Source: Favolaschia claudopus (taxonomy: Eukaryota; Basidiomycota; Agaricomycetes; Agaricales; Mycenaceae). Taken from it: DNA of 64,000 nucleotides. A model generated the notes under the pieces. It was given only the letters and a program-made list of their open reading frames with translations, ran no database searches and was not told the origin of the DNA. Shown piece after piece: positions 11,694 to 20,044 of this stretch; the first letter of the stretch is position 1, and each line of letters begins with the position of its first letter. Where the stretch lies: assembly GCA_037176885.1 (NCBI GenBank), contig JAWWNJ010000067.1:682001-746000 (forward strand), in the 5' to 3' direction. The position numbers were made by a program, and so were the translations under genes.

Positions 11694-12726
11694 TTGGTTG
11701 AACTACGGGAGACTCTTCCCAGAAATACTGCTCCAGACAGTGCTGTACGCACGCTCAGGTTAATATTATGCTGCTGAGCAAGAGCCAAGGAAGACCACAA
11801 AAATACTTCACACCGATTCGAGTCTGGAAGATTCGACTTCCAGAGCTACAGACCAAGTCCGAGAATGCCGAGCCAGACGATTCGAGACTTCAGACGTGGA
11901 GATATAACAAATATGACTCTTACAAGTCTTCCAGTCTCGACTCCTTCAAACACTGGCAGTTCACAAATTGCTCGTGAAAACGAATTTATTTTTGAAAAAT
12001 AGAAAGTTAGAATTCAAGAACAATCCTCCGCCGTTCACCCATTGTGACCCAACAGCCTGAACACACGAATGATGATGCCATGTTGTGCCTGGAGGATCGT
12101 TGTGGACGCCCTGCTGAAGATTGGCTGATGTATGCCCTGCATAGGATCAGCATACAGATTATTTTCTCTGAAATTTTCCCGTGTTAGTTCGGGGTTTCCC
12201 GTTGAGACGAACCTACGTAGTAGTACCGGCAGACCAAGGAGAAACAGCAAGGCAAGCGGTTTGGTTCGTTGGCCGATAGAATGCCGGTTGTAGATTTTTC
12301 AACATATATACAGACAATCAGCGAGACCGTAAACGTACCAAATCCCCCCCGCGCCAAGAGAAAGAATATTCAGACACAGATGTGAAGCAGCACAGACATG
12401 CATCACCAGGCCACCGCTTACTGGGATTTTCTGTCTCGAAACCCGATCATAATTGCGATGATATACTTCAGCCCACAACACCGCCACGATAAGCCACGGG
12501 CTGGTCTTCGCAAGGGATGAGAGATTAATTCGAAGGCGTCGAACACAGAATCAAAATGAATACGCAGAATATCGGCACCAGAGAGATGTCAATCTCATGT
12601 CAGATGCAGACAACAAGAAGTTGATCTCGCTGGAAGATCGAAGAGCAGGAGAACGCCTTTAGAGTTTACATAGCAGCCGCCGCAAAATATTTGACGAGAA
12701 CCACCAGTGCTGACATCATTTCAGGG
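11694..12726. repeat. 3' module following the array, copy 2
   Basis: Copy of 6191-7223. Here it is followed by its authentic continuation (GATTTTCTGCTCG...), which is also found after the right-hand copy at 61222. Confidence 0.5.
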
Positions 12727-12984
12727 ATTTTCTGCTCGTAGACGGTGTTACCGGGCTCTTGTGTCGGTGACTCGGTGTTGCGTCGCATTTCCTATTACGC
12801 CCAAAACAGGTTGATTGAGGCGTTCCGAGCGCCCGCCCAGCAAATACCCACGTGCCAGATTCGGTGTCGGCCGCCAACAGCTGGCAAAGAGATTGGTTGA
12901 CGGTGGTATAAGTATAGCGATATCTGTTAAGTCGGCGCCAAAGCTTGACCCAGACCATCTCCCATCACCATACGCACAGACTAT

Positions 12985-13410
12985 ATGTCTGCAGGCCCTT
13001 CATCATCGCAACTACAGCCCACAGATGAGACCGCCCAGCGGAGAGAGGAAGACTACAGAGTACCAGACCGGGACGAGCCGTGGACAGACGATGAAAATAC
13101 GACTTCGCTGTCGCCAGCAGAGTGGGCGGTTAAATGGCAAGCAGACAAATCACGGTGGAATGAGGAGCGAGCGAGGTGGCAGGAAGCCCATGCACAATGC
13201 AATAGACGAGGGTTCTCCTCATCCTCCCCTCCGAGAAAACCATCACTCCCGCCAAAATCACCAACTCCAGAACACAATAAATCATCCAATAAATCATCGG
13301 AGGAAGAAGCGACGAAGGATGTGAGCTGGATAAGCAAGCTATGGAGGAGATATTCCAGGCGCGCATCGTGTAGCACTGACACCAATCCTCCGAGTCCCAT
13401 TCGTCAGTAA
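12985..13410 (+). CDS. Hypothetical 141-residue protein of the repeat unit (left copy)
   Basis: The ATG at 12985 follows a pyrimidine-rich leader and, about 75 bp upstream, a TATAAG-like box (GGTATAAGTATAG, near 12905). The product is hydrophilic: a Gln/Glu-rich start, a Trp-containing segment (EWAVKWQADKSRWNEERARW) that could form a short helix, a Ser/Pro-rich middle with several KSP/SPP motifs, and an Arg-rich tail. It resembles the N-terminal, gag-like part of a retroelement only in general composition; I recognise no domain. The stop TAA (13408-13410) reads TCA in the right copy (61481-61936), which goes on for ten more residues. Confidence 0.45.
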   Translation: MSAGPSSSQLQPTDETAQRREEDYRVPDRDEPWTDDENTTSLSPAEWAVKWQADKSRWNEERARWQEAHAQCNRRGFSSSSPPRKPSLPPKSPTPEHNKSSNKSSEEEATKDVSWISKLWRRYSRRASCSTDTNPPSPIRQ

Positions 13411-13817
13411 CAAGCACCGTGGAGTGGGCTGAAGAGATGAGAATGCTGTACACGTCCGTTACCATACCATGTACGAGTTGTAGAAACCCTTGTTAATCTT
13501 CTTCATCTCGAGAGACGATTCAACGAACAATGGCATCTCCAGTACTGCCCCAGGAAGTGAGTGTTCGGCGAGATAGTAGATGTGATGGACAGATCCGCTC
13601 TGAAGGAAACTGGACGCGTTCAGATATATGACCTCTGAGAAGGTAGATTTAGAGTAAGGAAGGACGCCGGACGGTCATGATAGAAGAAGTGAGGATAGTG
13701 AGGCGAAAACCAATGATTGGGATGGATGCACCGCCACCCAGGATTTCGCACTTTAGGCTTAGCGGTTCTCTCTTCCTCTCACCTCCGCAGAAAAAAAGTG
13801 AGCCCAAAAGTGTACAA

Positions 13818-13935
13818 AGGCCTGTATACTTTGGTATATTCTGTATACTTTTGTATACCTCGTATACCTGCACAATAAATGACTTCTGCTTACCTGATAT
13901 TTGTTTGGTACACCCAAGGTACACCTCGTACACTC
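13818..13935. repeat. GTATAC/GTACAC palindrome-rich patch
   Basis: Within about 120 bp there are many short palindromes: GTGTAC, GTATAC (four times) and GGTACACC/GGTGTACC types. The two ends form an imperfect inverted pair (GTGTACAAAGG... against ...CTCGTACAC). Similar short palindromic elements are common in fungal intergenic DNA. An identical copy lies at 62314-62431. Confidence 0.45.
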
Positions 13936-14072
13936 TGAAAACCACAACGGCACACGGCCGGCATCAGTGATAAAATGTTGCCATCACAATCCGGGCATTG
14001 CCGCTGCGTGCGACGCGTCAATTAAATGACGCGTTGGAGGCTTCTCGACGCGCCTTAACCACTGCCAGCACC

Positions 14073-14420
14073 ATGGACAGCTTCAACGAGCTACACGCCA
14101 CGCTCTCCAAAGTACCCGGTCTCTGTGATGCTCTGGGAATGGAAAAAAGCATGGAATTCATTCGCCTAGCCAGCAAGCTGAAAGACTCGATCCTCACCGC
14201 ACAACCTCCGTCTCACGACTCGCAGTGTCCACCGGAAAAGCTCCCGGAAGGCGTCGGAGAATTCCTTTCCAGTGCTGTGGATTTGCCCAACGAATATATT
14301 GATGGCTGCTGGAGAGCCTTCAGTCATTTGATCTGGCAGTATGACAAAGAGGGGCACACAAAAGGCTCGGATGCCGCGGCATTCAAGAAATTCGGATTGG
14401 ACAAGTCCTTTTGTAACTGA
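14073..14420 (+). pseudogene. Truncated CxC5-type (KDZ transposase-associated) ORF, left copy
   Basis: The ATG at 14073 has a good context (CACCATGG). The 115 residues match, from memory, the N-terminal part of the CxC5-like cysteine-cluster domain found with KDZ (Kyakuja-Dileera-Zisupton) transposases: MEFIRLASKLKDSIL, then LPEGVGEFLSSAVDLP, GCWRAFSHLIWQYD and FKKFGLDKSF. The zinc-binding cysteine cluster that should follow is absent, because the reading frame enters the 174-bp satellite at about 14418 and stops at TGA (14418-14420). It is therefore a truncated remnant of a KDZ-type transposon gene. The right copy (62494-62916) has lost this ATG. Confidence 0.6.
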
Positions 14421-16029
14421 TCCAGCTCGCTTTCGCCTCGAAACTGCCTTCACAGCCAAATATTCTGCTTTCGACTTCGTGGACTGCTTTCCAGTGTGAC
14501 CTTGTTGTGCCCTACAGCATCAGCGGAGTGTCAGGCAACAATTTGGAACACTTTGCATGGCGCCATCAGGTCTGTCCGTGGAACTGCACACTGATCCAGC
14601 TCGCTTTCGCCTCGAAACTGCCTTCACAGCCAAATATTCTGCTTTCGACTGCGTGGACTGCTTTCCAGGGTGACTTTGTTGTGCTCTACAGCATCAGCGG
14701 AGTGTCAGGCAACAATTTGGGACACTTTGCAAGATGCCATCAGGACCCTCCGTGGAACCGCGCACTGATCCAGCTCGCTTTCGCCTCGAAACTGCCTTCA
14801 CGGCCGAATATTCTGCTTTCGGTTGCGTGAACTGCTTTGCAGGGTGACATTGTTGTGCCCTACAGCATCAGCAGAGTGTCAGGCAACAATTTGGGACACT
14901 TTGCAAGATGCCATCAGGACCCTCCGTGGAACCGCGCACTGATCCAGCTCACTTTTGCCTCGAAACTGCCTTCACGGCCGAATATTCTGCTTTCGACTGC
15001 GTGGAATGCTTTCCAGAGTGACTTTGTTGTGGGCTAGAGCATCAGCGGAGTGTCTTGCAACAATTTGGGACACTTTGCAGAGCGCCATCAAGTCTGTCCG
15101 TGGAACTGCATACACAATTTCGCCACGAAACTGCCTTCTGAGGCGAATATTCTGCTTTCGACTGCGTGGAATGATTTCCAGGGTGACTTTGTTGTGAGCT
15201 AGAGCATCGGCGGAGTGTCAGGCAACGATTTGGAACACTTTGCATTGCGCCATCAGGTCCCTCCGTCGAACCGCACACTGCTCGAGCTCGCTTTTGCCTC
15301 GAAACTGCCTTCTGAGGCGAATAATCTGCTTTCGACTGCGTGGACTGCTTTCCAGGGTGACTTTGTTGTGCCCTACAGCATCAGCGGAGTGTCAGGCAAC
15401 AATTTGGAACACTTTGCATGGCGCCATCAGGTCCCTCCGTTGAACCGCACACTGATCCAGCTTGCTTTCGCTTCGAAACTGCCTTCACAGCCGAATATTC
15501 TGCTTTCCACTGCGTGAGATGCTTTCCAGAGTGATTGTTTTGCGGGCTTGACCATCAGCGGAGTGTCTGGCAACAATTTGGGACACTTTGCAAGATGCCA
15601 TCAGGACCCTCCGTGGAACCGCGCACTGATCCAGCTTGCTTTTGCCTCGAAACTGCCTTCTAAGGCGAATATTCTGCTTTCGACTGCGTGGGATGCTTTC
15701 CAGGGTGACTTTGTTGTGGGCTACAGCATCAGCGCAGTGTCAAGCAACAATTTGGGACACTTTGCGTGGCGCCATCAGGTCCCTCCGTTGAACCGCACAC
15801 ACAATTTTGCCTCGAAACTGCCTTCTAAGGCGAATATTCTGCTTGCGGTTCCGTGGGATGCTTTCCAGGGTGACTTTGTTGTGGGCTAGAGCATCAGCGG
15901 AGTGTCAGGCAACAATTTGGGACTTTTTGCATGGCACCATCAGGTCCCTCCGTGGAACTGCACATGCAATTTTGCCTCGAAACCGCCTTCACAGCGGAAT
16001 ATTCTGCTTTCTGTTGCGTGGAATGCTTC
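14418..16029 (+). repeat. 174/165-bp tandem repeat array B
   Basis: About nine units, with anchors at 14580, 14754, 14928, 15102, 15267, 15441, 15615, 15789 and 15954; spacings are again only 174 or 165 bp. The first one to two units match array D (62914 onward). Units around 15180-15640 are near-identical to units in array A (for example 5230-5690). The array enters mid-unit directly after the CxC5 remnant. It breaks off at about 16029 without the TTGGTTGAACTACGG ending or the 3' module. Confidence 0.9.
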
Positions 16030-16899
16030 AGCGCAGAAGCGACACTCCCAACTTCAAGTTTGACGCCCGCGAACCCCACATTTTACTTTCGCTTCAACGG
16101 CCTTGTCGCACGCTTCCTGCTTATATCCATTAAAGTCATCAAGTGCTGTGCCGACGCCGACGAACCCATGTCCCTGCTGCTGCTTTATATGTTATCGGAA
16201 CTAACGATATCTGTTTTGTGCCAGTCTCCCCAGCGTCAGCCACCATCTCCTCTGGCTTACATTACCATCATCCTCTGATCAGCACCCCCTGGGCCCCATC
16301 ATGACACCGCCGCCACCACCACTCACCATCCGCAGCACCAGAGTATCAACAGCCAGGAAACAGAAAGGAAGAGGTTGCCTGAGTGTTGGTGCGCGGAGGG
16401 CGTGCAGGTGAAAGAGAGATACAAGGAAGGATGGGAACAGAAGAATTTGAAATGAGGGGCAGGTGACTCAAGCTGCAGGTCTGGTGGGGATATGGGTCCC
16501 CATGGGCTTGGCCTGGGAGTGGGGTGGGCAAGGGAGAATGATATTCCATGGATTGTGTAGATTGGTGGGAGATGGGTTAAGGAATGGAGAGGGTGCCAAT
16601 GAATGCGGGAGTCGCTGGCCTATCGCTGACTCTGCTATCATCATCTCCGAGTCTGGTGGCCATGGGATGAAGAGATACTTCAGTGTAATGTCAATTCATT
16701 GCAAGCAAAGCAAGCAATCCTTCCCTAAAGCCCCTTGGAAGTGCACTAAACAAGTACAGATTGTTCGTGTATTGGATAGATATTCAGAATTTCTTGAGCA
16801 TTTTCAAGCACGGTCAAAACTCCATATTTCTGTGAGATTTTTGTTAGAGTTAGTTTTAAGCTATGCATGTGTCTCCTACTTCAATGCTAGCACCTAGGA
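16030..16899. other. No gene recognised
   Basis: Unique DNA after the array. It holds Pro/Ser-type low complexity (CCGCCGCCACCACCACTCACC near 16308-16330), a G-rich stretch (16470-16580) and ORFs under 150 codons without recognisable motifs. Confidence 0.4.
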
Positions 16900-17555
16900 T
16901 TAGTGTTGGGAAAGTTCGGTTCGAAAATCAGTCCGAACACCGAACTGAACTGAACCGGACGCGCGTTCAGCGCTCAGCAACACGTCGAACCTGGACGCGA
17001 GGTTCGGTTCCGCCGCGTTCAGAGGAAATCCGTTGCATTTGAACGTGTCCAAACGCAAACGCCGAACCTGTCAAAGCGAGTAAATTCCATTGTTATTCTC
17101 ACTAAACCACACCCAGATCATGATCAGATTGTACACTGGAACGTCGGAGATGTTCCACGGAATGTTCGGCTGGTGAGGGATCACTGTTTAGACGGCGGCC
17201 ATGAGAATCCAATTGACAACATTGGGCTTGCCGGATCCAGAAAATGATGGGGTATGTCAATGTCTTAATCTTTACGACTCTTTGAATTCAAATCCAGATC
17301 AAATCTGCCGATACACGCACTAAAGCACTAAAAGCATCCCAATGAAAGTGAGTTATCATTTGAGCAAAGATTTTCGCTGCCCGACATGGCTGGCACAAAA
17401 ACGCTCGGACACGTTCAAACGCCGAACCGGTACCGAACCTGAACTCGGTGTTCAGGTTCAGGTTCAGCAATTGGCCGAAACACAAAGGGGCGTTCAGGTT
17501 CAGCATTTGGGACAAAGTGCCCCGAACCTGAACCAAACTGAACTTTCCCAACACT
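16900..17555. mobile_element. 656-bp hAT-type MITE with 8-bp target duplication
   Basis: Terminal inverted repeats AGTGTTGGGAAAGTTCGGTTC (left) and its near-complement (right, ...GAACTTTCCCAACACT) are flanked by perfect 8-bp direct repeats ACCTAGGA (16892-16899 and 17556-17563). The interior carries many GAACCTGAAC/GTTCAGGTTC subterminal repeats, expected for hAT transposase binding. No transposase ORF is present. The left end has two extra bases (TT) relative to the right. Confidence 0.8.
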
Positions 17556-17570
17556 ACCTAGGATCCGTTT

Positions 17571-17969
17571 TTGAATGAGTTTGGCGAAGTCACACTGGCA
17601 AACCGGTTCCCCACTTCACTCAAACCAACACCGCACTTCAAATTGTTGAACCATCCGAGAACGTTGACTGCCCCTGCGGTGAAGCTTTCAAACACGCGAA
17701 CATATTCTTTGCGAGTGCCCTCAACACGAGGGCCAACAGCACATTCTCAGGAAGGTCTCGAGGGATGTTTCCCTGCCCGAAATATTGGGCACAAAAAAAG
17801 GCATAGTTGCCTTGGCCAAATTCCTCGAAGGAGTCCGGGCATTCACAAAAACGGGCCAACCCGTATGCCACAAGAACTACCAATATACGAAGACGAGCTC
17901 GAACCTCCAGACGATCTGTCCGACGTGGAAGACAAATATTCACATTTGAGTGCAGGACGAGCTGGTTAG
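17571..17969 (+). pseudogene. Possible retroelement-derived ORF fragment
   Basis: Three overlapping frames are open. One contains ILGTKKGIVALAKFLEG.RAFTKTGQP, which resembles the C-terminal tail of fungal non-LTR retrotransposon polyproteins; this comparison is from memory and weak. Another frame carries an acidic tail (YEDELEPPDDLSDVEDK). There is no clear start. Treat as a fragment. Confidence 0.2.
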
Positions 17970-18020
17970 AGGTTAGGGTGGTTTAGGGTTATGGTTTGGG
18001 TTAGGGTTTGGTTAAGGTAA
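17964..18020. repeat. Degenerate TTAGGG-like tract
   Basis: GGTTAGAGGTTAGGG...GTTTAGGG...GGGTTAGGGTTTGG over about 55 bp contains several TTAGGG units in irregular spacing. It resembles an interstitial remnant of the basidiomycete telomere repeat. It is too short and degenerate for a chromosome end. Confidence 0.35.
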
Positions 18021-18516
18021 GGCCAAGGTATATTTTTTTGTTGAAGTCGGGACTCTGATGATCAATCTGCCTCTGTTGATGGAGATTTGCCAGAAATTTC
18101 CCCTCAAACAAGGCAGATTGCCTAAAATGGATGAATGTGCCTCACTTGTGCTATAAAAGGAAGTGCCCCGGCTTGTATATCCTCTAATATCACTGATTCC
18201 TCCAATGGAACCTAAGTAAATCTCACACGACTATACTTACTATACATACTACAGTACTATACATACCACAGATACATCCATCGCACCACCACCACCTTTA
18301 TTTATCGCCTCCGGGCACCGTGTCTTAGTAGTTTTGGGTACTTGTTGCGGTATATAAATTGCAGAGTCAAAAAAAAGGCACACGGCGCTGCGTCACATGC
18401 GGTTTTGGACATTCGGAACTTCGGATCCACGGAGCGAGCACACTCGGTGCGGACGCGCGACATTCAATTTTATTTCATGTCGCTCGTAGTTTACAATACT
18501 CGAGTAGGTCCCCTCA

Positions 18517-18880
18517 ATTCTCGCCTCACTTTGGTTTTGAGAAATAAAATAATTGTTTGCCGAGCTTTCGCGTTATCGCTGGGTTGACATTGACAGATTT
18601 CCGGAGGTAAGCCCTAAAACAGCGGGTCCCTCCTTCCACCACCAATTCCAATAATATTCTCTTCAACTCGTTGGCTTTCAATGTGGTGCACCTTTCGATG
18701 GTCTATAATTTTCCAAAGCCCCAAAATGGGTTGCTCACCGCGAACGGAAGCAAGGAACTGAGTGGTGGGTTAAGTCAGAGTTGCGGGTGGGAGAAATTCC
18801 GACTGCTTCTGTCAACGCAGCGATACGCGAACGTCGGCAAACAATTATTTTATTTCTCAAAACCAAAGTGAGGCGAGAAT
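18517..18880. mobile_element. 364-bp inverted-repeat element
   Basis: ATTCTCGCCTCACTTTGGTT... (18517 onward, about 70 bp including AAATAAAATAATTGTTTGCCG) is repeated in inverted orientation at about 18800-18880 with a few mismatches. No clear target duplication was found, and the few short 60-80 codon ORFs look incidental. Likely a MITE or foldback element. Confidence 0.55.
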
Positions 18881-18887
18881 CTCACTG

Positions 18888-19313
18888 AGAGTTACTCCGG
18901 ACTGGAAATCAAAATCAGAAATCAGGATTCAGAAATCGGAGAGGGCGGTCCGGCCGCGCCAGACCTATCCGAGCAGTTGCCGAGCAAGGTCCGCGGATCC
19001 GATGAACATGGTTGATGTCGGAGTCAAGATGTTGGCATTGACAACCCGGATTCACCCGGTCACCTTTTTGCCTTAGCGGTCTTCAAGTACGCGAAAGCGC
19101 GACTTTACCGTGTATTTCATGGTGATAGCACATATATAGTCTCCTGGTATAATTTCTTCTACAAAAAAAACGCGCTCAGAAGACAAATATATGGTAAGAA
19201 GAAATCACAGTCACCCTTGTCACATTGCATCACGGTGTGTTACATCACCCGACCGCCCTCTCCGATTTCTGAATCCTGATTTCTGATTTTTGATTCCAGT
19301 CCGGAGTAACTCT
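18888..19313. mobile_element. 426-bp element with 63-bp terminal inverted repeats
   Basis: Arms 18888-18950 (AGAGTTACTCCGGACTGGA...GAGGGCGGTC) and 19251-19313 are complementary with only a few mismatches. The spacer has no ORF. It lies 7 bp from the preceding inverted-repeat element, suggesting tandem or nested insertions. A target duplication is not evident. Confidence 0.6.
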
Positions 19314-19394
19314 GATGAGGGGAACCTAGTCTCGCGCAGTCATTTTATATGGTATTGCTCACATCCACGTATGCTTTTTTGTAGGATGCGCCGT

Positions 19395-19653
19395 TGTTAG
19401 CAGAAGAGCCTTCGGGTATATCGGGCAAGCCGCCAGTGCAAACCAGTACACGCTGGAACGTGTAGGAACACAGGAGAATATTCATTGGCTGTGCCTGGCT
19501 GTACAGCAGACCGTATTTAAGTAGTTACTATTCGTACTTTGGTATATTATAATCTTGCCTTTTACCCCCACTATCTTCGTGTGATTCATTGTAAGGTTGA
19601 ACTAAGACACGGTCGCCCCGTGTAAGGTACGCTTCGTATAAACTGCGCTAAGA
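19395..19653 (+). repeat. 5' LTR of the copia element
   Basis: TGTTAG...CTAAGA, 259 bp, with TSD GCCGT immediately upstream. Visible differences from the 3' LTR are TATTTAAG/TAAGTAAG (two bases) and TATATTATAA/TATATCATAA (one). Confidence 0.9.
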
Positions 19654-19672
19654 GGTTATGGGCCCCGCGCCC
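19654..19672 (+). promoter_or_regulatory. Primer-binding site, half initiator-Met tRNA type
   Basis: GGTTATGGGCCCCGCGC directly follows the LTR. Its complement (GCGCGGGGCCCATAACC) matches the anticodon-stem/loop part (CAU loop) of a eukaryotic initiator tRNA-Met, as for Drosophila copia, which primes on the cleaved 5' half of that tRNA, rather than the usual 3' acceptor end. Confidence 0.7.
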
Positions 19673-19784
19673 ACCTACTAATCACACAGAACTCATCCTT
19701 GACATTCTACCATTCTGTTCAACGCCCCAACTATCTAGTACACTGTTGTAATACTGTGATACTTGAATCATATCCATTTCCACC

Positions 19785-20044
19785 ATGACTGAGTCGACTT
19801 CAACTCGTATTGAACTCCTCAATGAGGAGAACTGGATGCCGTGGAAGCGCCGAATCTTGGCGATACTCCGAGACAACGACCTTGAGGGTTATGTTGACGG
19901 CACCGAAGTCTATCCGACGGTTGCTGACCAGACGAAGATTACCGCAGACGAGAAGAAAGCAATTGCAGCGTGGAAGAAAGCAGATGGAAAGGCAAGGAGC
20001 AAGATTGAGCTCGCCTTGGGAAATTCCCAGATGATTCACATGAG
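19785..20044 (+). pseudogene. gag: copia gag N-terminal fragment, internally deleted
   Basis: The ATG at 19785 (CCACCATGAC) starts the typical copia gag N-terminus (LNEENWMPWKRRILAIL, then GYVDGT). After about 80 residues the frame jumps at 20035-20045 into HELVALILEEYRRRKE of the pol-containing frame. The usual middle of gag, roughly 100-150 residues, is missing, which looks like an internal deletion that also shifts the frame. Confidence 0.8.

Larger units (their letters stand above)
7224..12726 (+). repeat. Second copy of a 5,503-bp tandem duplication
   Basis: Positions 1721-7223 recur at 7224-12726 with an exact offset of 5,503 and no difference seen by eye, including homopolymer tracts and every satellite unit. 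The junction at 7223/7224 joins ...CATTTCAGGG to GCGGCTTGCCAG..., so the second copy lacks the outer 28 bp of the MITE at its left end. At 12726 the sequence continues into unique CATTTCAGGGATTTTC, as also at the right block (61222). Junction homology is at most one or two G. Either a very recent duplication or an assembly artefact fits. Confidence 0.85.
1..14644. repeat. Left block of a large direct segmental duplication
   Basis: Positions 1-946 match 55963-56908; 1521-6190 match about 56906-60189, apart from eight satellite units missing on the right; 6191-7223 (or its tandem copy 11694-12726) matches 60190-61222; and 12727 to about 14644 matches 61223 to about 63140. Only a handful of substitutions are visible, for example TAA/TCA at 13408, ATG/GAG at 14073 and GGCGTC/GGGGTC near 14251. 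Both blocks have the same orientation and flank about 40 kb of mostly single-copy DNA. The left block continues beyond the window start. Confidence 0.85.

Noticed and set aside
1..16030. Centromere
   Set aside because: A satellite plus retroelements would fit, but ordinary genes lie close by on the right and nothing specific supports it.
18120..18360. LTR or promoter (CTATAAAAGG at 18151)
   Set aside because: There is a TATA-like box and leader-like sequence, but no second LTR copy, no target duplication and no downstream gene was found.
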